The notes beneath the pieces were generated by a model. It searched no databases and was not told the DNA's origin. It was given only the letters and a program-made list of their open reading frames with translations. A DNA stretch of 64,000 bases, taken from Salirhabdus salicampi (lineage in GTDB: Bacteria; Bacillota; Bacilli; Bacillales; Alkalibacillaceae). Below, in pieces: positions 16,650 through 28,671 of this stretch. The DNA is taken from NCBI RefSeq assembly GCF_024259515.1, contig NZ_JANBWE010000002.1, positions 1-64,000 of the forward strand. Direction: 5' to 3'. Numbering within the stretch: the stretch's first letter is position 1; the number at the start of each line of letters is the position of its first letter. Both the position numbers and the translations under genes were made by a program.

Positions 16650-19097
16650 TCACTCTTCATCCTCAAACACTTTTGTATAGACAGCTTTTTTCCAAACGGA
16701 AGTAACTGCCCCGGTAATATCTGTATCTGTAATAAAGGAACCATTACTAACACGATCATGCAACTTTAGTTGTAATGGGAAGATCTCGTGAATATCACCA
16801 TTCTCCGTTTTATACTGAATAAGATCTTCTTCGCCAACAATTTTTACACCTACAAGGCGGTGTGGTTTCGCTTTTAATTCTCTTAACATCGTTAAACCCC
16901 GCTTTGCCCTTGAGGAAGGTTCAAACTGGGAAATATCCATCCGCTTACATGCCCCTCTTTGCGTGACAACGACAATAGACGGGTTAGATAAATCGTCAAA
17001 CACTTCGCCACTTACCACATATTCATTATCCTTTAATTGCATTGCTTTTACACCAGCTGCTCTTTGGCCAACGATATTTATTTCAGACTCATGGTATCGT
17101 AATCCATACCCGCGATTTGTAGAAACAAACACCTCTTGATTTCCATCCGTAACATGTACACTGACCACTTTATCGTCATTTTTCAAATTAATCGCTACAA
17201 GTGGTTTTGAGTACCGCTGTGGCTGATATTCCTTCAATTCAGTTTTCTTCACCATACCGTCACGGGTAAAGAAAGTTAAATAGAGACCTTCTTTGAACTC
17301 ACGAATTGGTATAGCCCTTACTATAGTTTCTTCTCTGTCGATTGGTATGATATTAGTAATATGCTGACCTAAATCTTTCCATTTAATATCTGGAATTTCA
17401 TGTACAGGAATATATAAATAATTGCCTTTGTTTGTGAACAGGAGTAACTTATCTGTCGTATTAATTTCAATAAGGGTCTGAAGATAGTCTCCCTCTTTCA
17501 TCGATATGTCATTATCATTGGAAGCAGCATATGAACGTAAACTTGTCCGTTTAATGTATCCATCATTTGTCACGGAAACTAAAACATCTTCACTTGCGAC
17601 CATTACTTCCAAGTTAATCTTTAATTCTTCGATTTCTTCTTCAATTTCTGTTTTACGGTTATCAGCATATTTCTTTTTCATTTGACGTAAATCTTTTTTA
17701 ATGACTAGCATTAATTTCTTTTCATCGGCTAGGATCGTTTCCAGCTCTTCAATTTGTTTTCTCAACTCACTCGCTTCTTGTTCGAGAGATGTAATGTCGG
17801 TATTGGTTAAACGGTATAGTTGCAATGTTACGATTGCTTCCGACTGAGATTCTGTAAAGTCATATTCTGAGATTAAACGATTTTTTGCATCCTGCTTATC
17901 CTTAGATGAGCGAATGGTTGCAATGACATCGTCTAAAATGGATATAGCTTTTATTAACCCTTCAACAATGTGTGCCCGGTCTTTCGCTTTCCGCAAGTCA
18001 TATTGTGACTGTCGTGTCACAACTTCCCGCTGGTGAGAGATATAAGCATCAAGCATCGTTAATAAATTCATTTGTTGGGGCGTCTTGTTATGGATTGCAA
18101 CCATATTAAAGTTATAGGAGATTTGCAAATCCGTATTTTTATATAAATAATTGAGAACACCTTCACTGTCTGCGTCCTTCTTCAATTCGATGACAATTCG
18201 TAATCCAGTACGGTCCGTTTCATCTCGAACTTCTGCAATCCCTTCTACTTTTCGGTCAATCCGATATTCATCAAACTTCTTTACTAAGTTTGCTTTATTC
18301 ACGTCGTACGGTAGTTCTGTGATAATAATTTGCTCACGATTTCCTCTAACCTTTTCAATCGTTGCACGACCACGCAATACGACTTTCCCTTTTCCGGTTT
18401 TATAAGCTTTTTTAATTCCATCAATCCCTTGAATAATACCACCCGTAGGAAAATCCGGTCCTTTCAAAACAGTCATAACATCGTCCACATCTGCCTGTGG
18501 TTTATCAATTTTCATAATAACAGCATCTATGACCTCACCGAGATTGTGAGGGGGAATGTCGGTTGCATAACCTGCAGAGATTCCAGTCGAGCCGTTTACT
18601 AGTAGGTTTGGAAACTTTGCCGGCAATACAACAGGCTCATTCGCTGTATCATCAAAGTTTGGGATAAACTCTACTGTTTCTCTTTCTATGTCACGTAATA
18701 ATTCTGAAGCAATACTGGATAAGCGTGCCTCCGTATAACGCATTGCAGCTGGAGGATCCCCATCAATGCTTCCATTATTTCCGTGCATTTCAACTAATAG
18801 ATTTCGAACTTTCCAAGTTTGACTCATTCGCACGAGGGCTTCATATACAGATGAATCACCATGTGGATGATAATTCCCGATTACAGTACCGACCGTTTTC
18901 GCAGACTTCCGAAACGGTTTATCATGTGTATTCCGTTCTTGATGCATTGCATATAAAATTCTTCGTTGTACTGGCTTTAAGCCATCCCTAGCATCAGGAA
19001 GCGCACGATCTTGAATGATATATTTACTATATCGTCCAAAACGATCCCCGATAACTTCCTCTAAAGGAAGGTCTAAGTATTTTGCGTGTTCAGCCAA
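16650..19097 (-). CDS. parC: DNA topoisomerase IV subunit A
   Basis: 815 residues. It cuts and rejoins DNA to decatenate daughter chromosomes, paired with ParE. The quinolone-resistance region [18 protein letters not shown] has Ser and Glu at the usual susceptible positions. The catalytic Tyr is in [10 protein letters not shown] near 120. A coiled-coil part (about 430-490) precedes a C-terminal beta-pinwheel. The TTG start follows GAGGAGG and lies 14 bp after the parE stop, so the two are co-transcribed. ParC rather than GyrA is supported by ParE upstream and synteny. Confidence 0.95.
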   Translation of the reverse strand: MAEHAKYLDLPLEEVIGDRFGRYSKYIIQDRALPDARDGLKPVQRRILYAMHQERNTHDKPFRKSAKTVGTVIGNYHPHGDSSVYEALVRMSQTWKVRNLLVEMHGNNGSIDGDPPAAMRYTEARLSSIASELLRDIERETVEFIPNFDDTANEPVVLPAKFPNLLVNGSTGISAGYATDIPPHNLGEVIDAVIMKIDKPQADVDDVMTVLKGPDFPTGGIIQGIDGIKKAYKTGKGKVVLRGRATIEKVRGNREQIIITELPYDVNKANLVKKFDEYRIDRKVEGIAEVRDETDRTGLRIVIELKKDADSEGVLNYLYKNTDLQISYNFNMVAIHNKTPQQMNLLTMLDAYISHQREVVTRQSQYDLRKAKDRAHIVEGLIKAISILDDVIATIRSSKDKQDAKNRLISEYDFTESQSEAIVTLQLYRLTNTDITSLEQEASELRKQIEELETILADEKKLMLVIKKDLRQMKKKYADNRKTEIEEEIEELKINLEVMVASEDVLVSVTNDGYIKRTSLRSYAASNDNDISMKEGDYLQTLIEINTTDKLLLFTNKGNYLYIPVHEIPDIKWKDLGQHITNIIPIDREETIVRAIPIREFKEGLYLTFFTRDGMVKKTELKEYQPQRYSKPLVAINLKNDDKVVSVHVTDGNQEVFVSTNRGYGLRYHESEINIVGQRAAGVKAMQLKDNEYVVSGEVFDDLSNPSIVVVTQRGACKRMDISQFEPSSRAKRGLTMLRELKAKPHRLVGVKIVGEEDLIQYKTENGDIHEIFPLQLKLHDRVSNGSFITDTDITGAVTSVWKKAVYTKVFEDEE

Positions 19098-19111
19098 TGT
19101 AATGTCCTCCT

Positions 19112-21067
<1,956 letters not shown>

Positions 21068-21194
21068 GTTGATGTTCCCCTTTCGTTCGAGCAATTCTTT
21101 CTGCGTAGAACAAACGTTCCTAGTTTATGTTCGTAGTATACTTATTGTAGCGATTTTTTTCAAGTACCCAAATACTTTATTCAAGAAGAATGGA

Positions 21195-21220
21195 AAAATC
21201 CCTGCAAAAACAGGGATTTT
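21195..21220. terminator. Terminator between yneT and parE
   Basis: AAAATCCCTG/CAGGGATTTT perfect stem with a 6-nt loop; on the minus strand a T-run follows. It ends yneT transcription so that parE-parC starts from its own promoter. Confidence 0.75.
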
Positions 21221-21230
21221 CGTCTAATAC

Positions 21231-21647
21231 TTATTTCCCTAATGTCATCGCGTGGGCTACTTTAATACATAGATCCATAATCACAACAAAGTCTCGTTCT
21301 TTTAAATACTCATATGCTTCTTCGTTCGTGACACCTTGTTGTGCCCAAAATACCTTTGCCTGTGTCTCTACCGCTTCTTTTGCAATGCCTGGTAAAAACA
21401 GAGATCGACGGAATACATTTATAATGTCAATGTTTTCTTCAACCTCAAGAAGAGAGGGAACTGCTTTTTCCCCCAGTACTTCATCGACATTTGGATTTAC
21501 AGGGATAATTTTATAGCCGGCATTTTGCATCGCTTTTGAAACTTGAAAGGACGTTCTCATTGGATTGTCAGAGAGCCCAACTACTGCAATCGTTTGCGCC
21601 CCTTCTAATATTTCCTTCACGACTTTATTAGGTGGATTGTGCATCAT
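21231..21647 (-). CDS. yneT: CoA-binding domain protein
   Basis: 138 residues, a single Rossmann-type CoA-binding domain: AVVGLSDNPMRTSFQVSKAM near the N-terminus and VFWAQQGVTNEEAYEYL towards the C-terminus, as in the N-terminal domain of ADP-forming acyl-CoA synthetases. There is no ligase domain. The role is unknown in B. subtilis too; position next to parE is conserved. Confidence 0.88.
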   Translation of the reverse strand: MMHNPPNKVVKEILEGAQTIAVVGLSDNPMRTSFQVSKAMQNAGYKIIPVNPNVDEVLGEKAVPSLLEVEENIDIINVFRRSLFLPGIAKEAVETQAKVFWAQQGVTNEEAYEYLKERDFVVIMDLCIKVAHAMTLGK

Positions 21648-21732
21648 ATCCCTCCGGCAACTAAATATTTATACTATAAGCATAATGCTATTTGTTATCA
21701 TTACGCAAATTGATTTTTCAACATTAAGATGA

Positions 21733-23469
21733 TTACTGAGAAACAACACGTTTTATATTTAAGAAATTGTCAACTTCTTCCCATATACGTTCATTAGCAA
21801 AATAACGACTCCAACTGGCAATACCTGCTAATTTATATTTGTGAACGAGTTCAACTCGTTTCTGTAATGATCTATCATTTTCGAGCCAAAGCTTATAAAC
21901 AGTTTGTTTATCTGAAACTTCATACTCAACGTAGTCTTGTCCAGTATTCTCATCATATACAGGTGTCACGTTATATTCATCAATCCACTCTTTTGCTTGA
22001 GTCATTGTTAAAGCCTGCGAACTGACTTCAATTGAACCGTCATCTTGTTTTTCTTCAGTCCACAACCTTGTGTAAAACGGTACACCTAACAGTAGTCGAT
22101 CATGCGGAATGACCTTTAACAATGCTTCTAAGTGAGTTTCTACCCAAGGTAAACTTGCAACACTACCAGATGTGTTGGAGCTAGCGGGATGTTCGTCATA
22201 AGCCATCACCATAAAGTAGTCAATTGACTCTACCAATTTTTCACGCTCATAAAACTTCGACCAAGTTGGACTGTTGGATATAAACGTAATATCCATTGAC
22301 ACAATTAATCCAGCTTCATGGGCAAGAGGAGTAAATTCCCGTACAAATTGTGTAACTAACGGTCCATCCTCTTCATAAACGTTTTCAAAATCAATATTAA
22401 TCCCATCTAAGCCATAAATATCTGCATAATGTAGTAACTGACGTATTATTCGCTGTCGAGTTTCAAAATCTTGTAGAACCGCACTCGTTTGTTCTAAATT
22501 AAAGTCATTAGAAAAAAGTGCCCATACGTGATAACCATTTCCCTTGGCAGAATCGACATAGGAATGAGAAGCATAACTCCGTATATTTCCATCTGTATCA
22601 TCGATGTGGAACCAGGTTGGTGACAACACTTGTACACTGTTATACGACTCAACCTCATTCGGAGTAGCGTCCGGATGGTAGATCGCATCCCATGTGACGT
22701 GAATTGGCCATTTTAAGTTAGGTAATGTATGCTCCTCTACTGGTTTATGAGATTGATAGACTTCAGTACCTAGAATTTCTATCATTTCTTTCTTCATGAA
22801 ACCGGCAATTCCATTTCCTTTCCGGACTTTCAAAAAATCTCCGGTATCATCTTCGATAGTGACGGTCTCCCCTTCTTCCACTCGATCAACATATGGTGCG
22901 GTTAAATCTGGGTTTATTCTTAAAGATCTCCTGTTTTCATTACCAGTTAAAACATTGCCCTTTAACACTACATCTCCATCTGCATGAACAATCATTGCGC
23001 TCGTCTCGTCATTGTAACTGATGTCAATCGAATAAACTTCTTGTAACCAATCTAACTCCAAGTAGACCTGTTGTTGTTCTGTAGTGATTACAGGAAACGA
23101 AAGATTATGCTCTTTATCATTAACGAATTTTGTTAAACGTTCCGTAGGCATTTGATACACTTTGTTTTTTGTCGTAACGATAACAGACGATGACTCTTCA
23201 TCATAATGAATCATTGGGTCAATATATTCTGCAATAAAATCATAGGGTATATATACCTCTTCTTGTTCAGATAACCCGTTATACTTTGTTTTTTCTTCTT
23301 CAAAAACAATCGAATATGAATTCGTAAAATAATCCACTTTTTCCTTCGACGGAAATGGATAAGCATTCCAAAACATTGTAACAGATATAATAAATAAGCC
23401 TAATATAGAGAAAGCTATCCATTGTTCTTTATGTTTTTTTGATCTTTGGTGTGTGACAATACGTGACAA
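21733..23469 (-). CDS. Membrane-anchored GH18-family glycoside hydrolase with SH3-like domain
   Basis: 578 residues. An uncleaved signal anchor lies at about 17-37. Residues 50-165 look like the copper-amine-oxidase-N type stalk domain, an SH3-like segment (VTIEDDTGDFLKVRKGNGIAGFM) is at about 200-230, and a GH18 barrel covers about 250-575 with the signature DGINIDFENV carrying the catalytic Glu. Similar to spore-cortex or cell-wall N-acetylglucosaminidases of the YaaH/YdhD type, but without LysM repeats. TTG start after GGAGGGGAG. It probably acts on peptidoglycan at the cell surface; a spore role is inference. Confidence 0.8.
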   Translation of the reverse strand: MSRIVTHQRSKKHKEQWIAFSILGLFIISVTMFWNAYPFPSKEKVDYFTNSYSIVFEEEKTKYNGLSEQEEVYIPYDFIAEYIDPMIHYDEESSSVIVTTKNKVYQMPTERLTKFVNDKEHNLSFPVITTEQQQVYLELDWLQEVYSIDISYNDETSAMIVHADGDVVLKGNVLTGNENRRSLRINPDLTAPYVDRVEEGETVTIEDDTGDFLKVRKGNGIAGFMKKEMIEILGTEVYQSHKPVEEHTLPNLKWPIHVTWDAIYHPDATPNEVESYNSVQVLSPTWFHIDDTDGNIRSYASHSYVDSAKGNGYHVWALFSNDFNLEQTSAVLQDFETRQRIIRQLLHYADIYGLDGINIDFENVYEEDGPLVTQFVREFTPLAHEAGLIVSMDITFISNSPTWSKFYEREKLVESIDYFMVMAYDEHPASSNTSGSVASLPWVETHLEALLKVIPHDRLLLGVPFYTRLWTEEKQDDGSIEVSSQALTMTQAKEWIDEYNVTPVYDENTGQDYVEYEVSDKQTVYKLWLENDRSLQKRVELVHKYKLAGIASWSRYFANERIWEEVDNFLNIKRVVSQ

Positions 23470-23612
23470 AATTCTCCCCTCCTATGTATATATCGTAATA
23501 AAAAACTCCATCTTTTAAAATAGAAAGATAAAAATGGTTGAAAAACATTCTGCTTTTCTATTGTTCGTGATAAAATAGTAATGAATTTGTACGAGATTAA
23601 AGGGGTTAAACT

Positions 23613-24194
23613 ATGGATTATGTAATTTTTGGCATCATTTCTTACTTATTAGGTTCTATTCCGTCAGCACTTATTGTCGGCAAGTCTGGTTACGGTATTG
23701 ACATTCGAGAGCATGGTAGTGGTAATTTAGGTGGAACAAACACTTTCCGTGTATTAGGAGTAACAGCAGGCCTCATTGTGACCATTTCAGATATTTTGAA
23801 GGGAACGTTAGCAGCTTTGCTTCCCATCTTGTTTCATGCAAGTGCAGAGCCGTTATTTATTGGACTTTTTGCTGTAATCGGACATACATACCCACTATTT
23901 GCGAAGTTTAAGGGTGGTAAAGCAGTAGCAACTAGTGGCGGTGTTATCTTAGCCGTTAGTCCAATATTGTTTGTCATTATGGTTGCAACATTTATGATCA
24001 CACTTAAAATATCAAAGTTTGTGTCCCTATCCTCTATGATAACTGGAGTTGTAGGTGTAACAGCTTCCATCATTATGCAAGAGAAGTGGTTAATTCTCAT
24101 TACAGCTTTGTTGACATTATTCGTTATCTATAGACATCGGGCAAACATAAAGCGGATTATCAATAAGACAGAACCAAAAATTAAATGGATGTAA
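23613..24194 (+). CDS. plsY: Acyl-phosphate:glycerol-3-phosphate acyltransferase
   Basis: 193 residues, integral membrane enzyme that makes lysophosphatidate from acyl-phosphate, first step of phospholipid synthesis with PlsX. Five or so hydrophobic segments and the family motifs [32 protein letters not shown] and the C-terminal [11 protein letters not shown] are clear. AAAGGGG precedes the ATG. Synteny matches B. subtilis yneS. Confidence 0.94.
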   Translation: MDYVIFGIISYLLGSIPSALIVGKSGYGIDIREHGSGNLGGTNTFRVLGVTAGLIVTISDILKGTLAALLPILFHASAEPLFIGLFAVIGHTYPLFAKFKGGKAVATSGGVILAVSPILFVIMVATFMITLKISKFVSLSSMITGVVGVTASIIMQEKWLILITALLTLFVIYRHRANIKRIINKTEPKIKWM

Positions 24195-24199
24195 AAAAG

Positions 24200-24228
24200 C
24201 ACAACACCGAAACGTGTTGTGTTTTTTT
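24200..24228 (+). terminator. plsY terminator
   Basis: CACAACAC/GTGTTGTG stem followed by TTTTTTT, just after the plsY stop. Confidence 0.8.
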
Positions 24229-24396
24229 ATTTCTACACATGGTAAAATAGTACCAATTTAACACCATTAACCAAACAGATATGTAAAACGTAAAACTTAA
24301 AGAATGTCATAAGAGAAAAATGTTTTCAAAAGATGTTTTGAAAACATAACATTAGCGAAACTTAAAAGAAACAATTTTTTTGGGGGAAATCAAAAA

Positions 24397-25575
24397 ATGA
24401 AAAAACAAATGGTAGCAATTATAGTTGTAATTTTTATATCTTTTATCACTACAGGCTTTTTCTATTTCAATCAACACGATAACGAGAAATCATTTGAAGC
24501 GAAGTTGTTAAATGACAGGACCACAATAAGCACCGTGAATCATCGCACATTTGAGTCAGAAATATCGCTCGGTGCTGTTGGCGATTTATTAATACATAGT
24601 TCTGTATATGAGGATGCAAAAACTTCGAGTGGTGGTTATGACTTTACGCCTATGCTTGAGGATGTAAAACCATATATGGAAAAGCAGGATATTATGTTTG
24701 CTAACCAAGAAACGATATTAGGTGGATCAGAGATCGGATTATCTAGTTATCCACGATTCAACTCTCCATATGAGGTGGGGGATGCATTGAAAGATACGGG
24801 TGTTGATATAGTTTCGATTGCTAATAACCATACTTTAGATCGAGGCGAGCAAGCAATCTTAAACGCTACTTCTTACCTAGATAAAATTGGGATTCAGTAT
24901 GTTGGAGGATATCGTAGCTTTGAGGATCAAAAAAGGCAAAGAATTATAAATAAAAACGGAATTGCAGTTGGGTTTCTGGCTTATACATACGGTACCAACG
25001 GTTTAGTCCGTCCTAATGATAAGCCATATTTAGTACAATATTTAGACCAGGAAAAAATGGTAAAAGACATAAAAGCTTTGAAGCCTAACGTTGATTTTGT
25101 TGTCGTAAGCTTACATTTCGGCATGGAATATCAACGTTTTGCCAATGATGCTCAAGTACTTCTGGCAGATGAAATTAGCAAGGCTGGAGCAGATGTAATT
25201 ATTGGACACCACCCTCACGTATTACAACCGGTAGACTGGTTAGAACAGGAAGATGGTCATAAAACGTTTATTATTTATTCATTAGGTAACTTTTTGTCAG
25301 GACAAGCGAAGTTATATCAACGAATAGGGGCCATTTTAGAACTGAAATTACAGAAAAAGATAGGACCTGATGGCACAGCAACTTATAATATGAAAGATGC
25401 AAAAGTACTCCCTACATGGAATCACCGTACTGAACGGTATCGTGATTATAAAATTGTACCGTTAATCAATGCTGATGAGTACGGCCTTTCGAATGCCAAG
25501 GAGTTGTATAACGAAATCACCTCCCATATGCAATCATATAGTGACAACGTTGAAGTCGTCCCTGAACTTGATTAA
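24397..25575 (+). CDS. CapA-family poly-gamma-glutamate synthesis-like protein
   Basis: 392 residues. An N-terminal signal anchor (about 5-25) is followed by a calcineurin-like metallophosphoesterase-fold domain of the CapA/PgsA type: GAVGDLLIH near 59, FANQETIL near 100, SIANNHTLDRG near 145 and ADVIIGHHPHVLQPV near 268. The family is linked to poly-gamma-glutamate export, but no capB/capC neighbours are present, so the job is open. It replaces nothing in the B. subtilis order; it is an insertion between plsY and yneR. Confidence 0.8.
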   Translation: MKKQMVAIIVVIFISFITTGFFYFNQHDNEKSFEAKLLNDRTTISTVNHRTFESEISLGAVGDLLIHSSVYEDAKTSSGGYDFTPMLEDVKPYMEKQDIMFANQETILGGSEIGLSSYPRFNSPYEVGDALKDTGVDIVSIANNHTLDRGEQAILNATSYLDKIGIQYVGGYRSFEDQKRQRIINKNGIAVGFLAYTYGTNGLVRPNDKPYLVQYLDQEKMVKDIKALKPNVDFVVVSLHFGMEYQRFANDAQVLLADEISKAGADVIIGHHPHVLQPVDWLEQEDGHKTFIIYSLGNFLSGQAKLYQRIGAILELKLQKKIGPDGTATYNMKDAKVLPTWNHRTERYRDYKIVPLINADEYGLSNAKELYNEITSHMQSYSDNVEVVPELD

Positions 25576-25656
25576 AAGTATTTCATTGATGTTCTATGAA
25601 TAAATCATGTATACTTTTCATAGTGGCACTATATGGGGCTGAAAGGAGTCTTAAAT

Positions 25657-26583
25657 ATGTTGAAAACAACAAATCAGAAGCAACTTCCTAGTAAAGAAGA
25701 ACGTCATAAATTATTTGGATCAGTTCCGCCTGGACCACGTCTTAAGCCGGTAGAAAAAGATAAAATGGCGGACTTACAAAATACAAAAAAAGATTTCTTA
25801 TTTAAGTTAGATGAAGTCGGGATTGCAAACGTAAAACACCCAATCATTATAAATAGTAGTGTGAAGCCATATAACCAAACAACGGTTGGTACATTTCAAT
25901 TTTCTTCAAGCATCGCACAAGAAAGTAAAGGGACGAATATGAGTCGCTTCACAGAACAATTAAATGAATACCATGAAAAAGGGTTCGTAGCCGATATCGC
26001 AACCCTTAAACAATTTACGAAAGAACTGGCTAATCGTTTAAAACAAAATGATGCCCGGATTAGCATTGCTTTTCCGTGGTTTTACGAAAGACAAGCACCA
26101 TCGTCTGGCTTGTCCGGCTTAAATCATGCCAATGTTACGATTTCCGTTGAATATCATAAAGAAGCAGGATATGACATTAACGTTTCATTGAGTGCACTTA
26201 TTACTACACTTTGTCCATGTTCAAAGGAAATCAGTGAATACAGCGCACACAACCAAAGGGGAAATGTCACATTAGAAGCAAGATTAACTGCCGATTTCAA
26301 TGAAGCAGAAACAGATTGGAAGGAAGCTCTATTAGAAGCAGCTGAGTCAAACGCTAGTGCACGCATTCATCCGGTTCTAAAACGCCCAGACGAAAAAGTA
26401 GTTACAGAACAAGCTTATGAAAATCCACGATTTGTAGAAGATATGGTTAGACTGATTGCAGCAGACTTATATGAAATGTCGTTTGTGGAAAGATTTAAAG
26501 TAAGTTGCCGTAATGAAGAGTCCATTCATTTACACGATGCTATTGCTTCTGTTACATTCGATAAACAAAATGACGTTGAATAG
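25657..26583 (+). CDS. folE2: GTP cyclohydrolase I type B
   Basis: 308 residues. It converts GTP to dihydroneopterin triphosphate, entry to folate (and queuosine) synthesis; this type can work without zinc. The active-site segment [24 protein letters not shown] (about residues 188-206) is clear. The ATG at 25657 follows GAAAGGAG; the longer frame lacks a site. In B. subtilis folE2 is Zur-controlled, but I see no Zur palindrome upstream here, so it may be constitutive, perhaps the only folE. Confidence 0.92.
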   Translation: MLKTTNQKQLPSKEERHKLFGSVPPGPRLKPVEKDKMADLQNTKKDFLFKLDEVGIANVKHPIIINSSVKPYNQTTVGTFQFSSSIAQESKGTNMSRFTEQLNEYHEKGFVADIATLKQFTKELANRLKQNDARISIAFPWFYERQAPSSGLSGLNHANVTISVEYHKEAGYDINVSLSALITTLCPCSKEISEYSAHNQRGNVTLEARLTADFNEAETDWKEALLEAAESNASARIHPVLKRPDEKVVTEQAYENPRFVEDMVRLIAADLYEMSFVERFKVSCRNEESIHLHDAIASVTFDKQNDVE

Positions 26584-26597
26584 GTCGTGAATATGAC

Positions 26598-26819
26598 GTG
26601 AAATACGTATTTATTTTCCTAATTAAATTTTATCAAAAATGGATTTCTCCCATGAAATTGCCGGCATGTAGGTTTCAACCTACATGCTCCCAATACGGCC
26701 TGGAAGCCTTTCAACGTTTCGGTATGTTCAAGGGACTTTTTTTAACATTACAGAGAATTTTAAAATGCAATCCCTTTCATCCCGGAGGATTTGATCCAGT
26801 TCCACAAAAGAAAAAATAA
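26598..26819 (+). CDS. yidD: Membrane protein insertion efficiency factor
   Basis: 73 residues with the family pattern [27 protein letters not shown] and [13 protein letters not shown], including the conserved Cys residues. An amphipathic membrane-associated helper of YidC/Sec insertion. It lies 15 bp after folE2 and may share its transcript. Confidence 0.93.
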   Translation: MKYVFIFLIKFYQKWISPMKLPACRFQPTCSQYGLEAFQRFGMFKGLFLTLQRILKCNPFHPGGFDPVPQKKK

Positions 26820-26849
26820 AAATTAACACATATTATAGGAGATGACAAT

Positions 26850-27137
26850 ATGAACCTCCAAGTAGAACTAAAAGCAGCTGAGTGGTTTCAAGAGGAACTA
26901 CAATTAGCAAATGACGATTATGTACGATTTTTTGTACGTTATGGTGGTGTTGGAGGCATTGTACCAGGCTTTTCCTTAGGGTTTCGAATTGAGCCTCCTT
27001 ACCAAGCTGTGGTGGAACAAAAGGTGAATGGCTTAACCTTTTATATTGAGGAAAAAGACGGTTGGTATTTCGGCGAAAAAACACTAATTGTTTCATACGA
27101 TGAAACATTGGATGAACCGAAATACGAATACCAATAA
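26850..27137 (+). CDS. yneR: HesB/IscA-like protein YneR
   Basis: 95 residues of the HesB-like fold family (YneR/YfhF group): VRYGGVGGIVPGFSLGF and the C-terminal DETLDEP. It lacks the Cys ligands of true IscA scaffold proteins, so an Fe-S carrier role should not be assumed. AGGAGATG precedes the ATG. Convergent with yneQ. Confidence 0.82.
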   Translation: MNLQVELKAAEWFQEELQLANDDYVRFFVRYGGVGGIVPGFSLGFRIEPPYQAVVEQKVNGLTFYIEEKDGWYFGEKTLIVSYDETLDEPKYEYQ

Positions 27138-27178
27138 AATAAGAGAACTGGATGTTAAGCACCCAGTTCTCTTATTTT
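27136..27178. terminator. Bidirectional terminator between yneR and yneQ
   Basis: A 16-bp perfect stem (AAAATAAGAGAACTGG and its complement) with an 11-nt loop between convergent genes. Confidence 0.85.
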
Positions 27179-27486
27179 ATTTGGAAGCGTTCAATTTGGT
27201 CAGTGATTTTTTCCTGTTCCAGGATATCCTTCTGAAATTCACCAAATAAATCAAAGTGGGGATATTGGTCATCTCGATGTATCCATTCCCGTTTCAATCC
27301 ATATTTTCTTCCCCATCGTTCAAGCTTTGCAATATCACTACAGCCAACTTTCGTTACGGAATTTGAATTTGGAAACCGATCATCTAACCAATAATGCGTT
27401 AAAAAAGCGATTTCACCTTTTTTAACTTTTTGTTTCCACCTTTTTAATTCTTCCCGTTTAATTCCGAATGCCACTTTATTCTTCAC
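27172..27486 (-). CDS. yneQ: YneQ family protein of unknown function
   Basis: 104 residues, basic, soluble, no recognised domain. Its start overlaps the end of yneP by 11 bp, so the two are probably translationally coupled. Matches B. subtilis yneQ by position and size; function unknown there as well. Confidence 0.75.
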   Translation of the reverse strand: MKNKVAFGIKREELKRWKQKVKKGEIAFLTHYWLDDRFPNSNSVTKVGCSDIAKLERWGRKYGLKREWIHRDDQYPHFDLFGEFQKDILEQEKITDQIERFQIK

Positions 27487-27898
27487 CCTTTGCTGCTAAG
27501 TATGCTTTATGCCATGCCGGAAACGCTTTTCGAATAGATACAGGGCGAAATGATTCCTTTTTCACACACACATGTTGTGTTGACCCCGTTACAGCGACTG
27601 CACCATTCCCATCCAATATTTTATAGCCATAAGTAACTTTTAGGCCATCATATTCCTTTAACCATGTTATAACCTTTGCAATTTGCCCATAGCGCACCGG
27701 ATGTTTAAACTGCATTTGAGCATCCACTACTGGTGACACAATACCTTCTGCTTCCATGTCATGATATTGAAAGCCTAATTCTTCAATGAAAGCTGTCCGC
27801 CCAATTTCAAACCAAACTAAATAATTTGCATGGTATACGACACCCATTTGGTCTGTTTCTTGGTATCGTACCTTAATGTCTGTTTCAACCAATTTCAT
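27476..27898 (-). CDS. yneP: Hot-dog-fold acyl-CoA thioesterase
   Basis: 140 residues of the 4-hydroxybenzoyl-CoA thioesterase/YbgC group: VRYQETDQMGVVYHANYLVWFEIGR contains the catalytic Asp in its usual place. It would hydrolyse acyl-CoA esters. The ATG at 27898 follows AGAGGAGA; the longer upstream frame is not needed. Confidence 0.85.
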   Translation of the reverse strand: MKLVETDIKVRYQETDQMGVVYHANYLVWFEIGRTAFIEELGFQYHDMEAEGIVSPVVDAQMQFKHPVRYGQIAKVITWLKEYDGLKVTYGYKILDGNGAVAVTGSTQHVCVKKESFRPVSIRKAFPAWHKAYLAAKGEE

Positions 27899-27952
27899 AA
27901 ATCTTATTTCTCCTCTTTTATCAATCTTACACACTATATTACCATAAATGAA

Positions 27953-27977
27953 AAAGCCTGCCCTATAGGCAGGCTTT
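27953..27977. terminator. Terminator downstream of tlp
   Basis: AAAGCCTGCC/GGCAGGCTTT perfect stem, 5-nt loop, right after the tlp stop. Confidence 0.75.
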
Positions 27978-27981
27978 AAAG

Positions 27982-28209
27982 TTATTGTTGGTCGTGGTAC
28001 TCATCGCGAATTTCATCACGCATCGCTTGAATGGATTCTCTTCTTCGTTCATTTTTCGCTTCAATCTGCCTTCTCTCTTCGGGACGAGAATGTGCTGCTG
28101 TTTCTTCGGCAAGTTCCATATTTTCAATCGTATTTTGTACCATGTGTTGTAATTTCTCTACATTATCAGCACGGTTATCAGGTTTTGGTTTGTTCGTACG
28201 ATGTGTCAT
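27982..28209 (-). CDS. tlp: Small acid-soluble spore protein Tlp
   Basis: 75 residues, very hydrophilic and helical: [19 protein letters not shown], then [14 protein letters not shown]-type charged tail. Tlp proteins are minor spore proteins made in the forespore. GGAGG sits 6 nt before the ATG; the sspN stop is 12 bp upstream, so they form one operon as in B. subtilis. Confidence 0.9.
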   Translation of the reverse strand: MTHRTNKPKPDNRADNVEKLQHMVQNTIENMELAEETAAHSRPEERRQIEAKNERRRESIQAMRDEIRDEYHDQQ

Positions 28210-28221
28210 GAAACCGCCTCC

Positions 28222-28371
28222 TTAGTGACCTTTTGGCTGTATCCAAATTGTATCTTGCCCATGGCGACCTTTTACTTGATATTTTCTACCTTTGTTCCCA
28301 TCATAACCGACGTTAATCTTGCCATGCTTATCAGGCCGGAAGTGTTTTGTATCCTTTTTCGGATTGCCCAT
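28222..28371 (-). CDS. sspN: Small acid-soluble spore protein N
   Basis: 49 residues: starts MGNPKKDTKHFRP, ends IWIQPKGH, very basic. AAAGGAG precedes the ATG at 28371. Matches SspN by N-terminus (MGNxKK), size and place between the thioredoxin gene and tlp. Expected in the spore core under sigma G; no promoter could be assigned with confidence. Confidence 0.85.
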   Translation of the reverse strand: MGNPKKDTKHFRPDKHGKINVGYDGNKGRKYQVKGRHGQDTIWIQPKGH

Positions 28372-28453
28372 TGCAAAACTCCTTTTGTGTGTAGAAGTTT
28401 TTACAGGACTATTTTTTGTTGTTTTCTGAAAGGCATGCGTGGAAAAAAATGAA

Positions 28454-28481
28454 GGCAGCGTTGCATTACTCTTCTGCTGCC
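28454..28481 (-). terminator. Terminator of the FbpB-like gene
   Basis: GGCAGC/GCTGCC stem; on the minus strand followed by TTCATTTTTTT. It overlaps the 3' end of the small gene at 28466-28612. Confidence 0.6.
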
Positions 28482-28612
28482 CTCATGACCCCTGAGGATA
28501 GTCTTTCCTCAAGTTTTCGTTCTATTTCATCCATAAGTTCCGGATTTTGCCGTATTTGTTCCCTTTCAGCATTCAATAATTCAGTAAAACTTTTTCTTCT
28601 TTTGTTTGCCAT
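28466..28612 (-). CDS. FbpB-like small basic protein
   Basis: 48 residues starting MANKRRKSFTELLNAEREQ, with LMDEIERKLEERL in the helix that follows. This pattern resembles the Fur-regulated basic protein B family, RNA-chaperone-like helpers of the iron-sparing response. GGGTGG precedes the ATG. No Fur box is visible in the 60 bp upstream, so iron control is not supported here. Identification is by pattern in a very short protein. Confidence 0.55.
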   Translation of the reverse strand: MANKRRKSFTELLNAEREQIRQNPELMDEIERKLEERLSSGVMRAAEE

Positions 28613-28671
28613 TGGATAACCCACCCTTTTTTTAATACCATTATTTCCAAAAGGGGGAAAAATATACAACG

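Noticed and set aside
25576..25656. Possible Zur operator before folE2
   Set aside because: No AT-rich TCGTAAT-type palindrome present, so Zur control is not supported.
28613..28671. Fur box before the FbpB-like gene
   Set aside because: No GATAATGATAATCATTATC-like sequence found in the upstream 60 bp.
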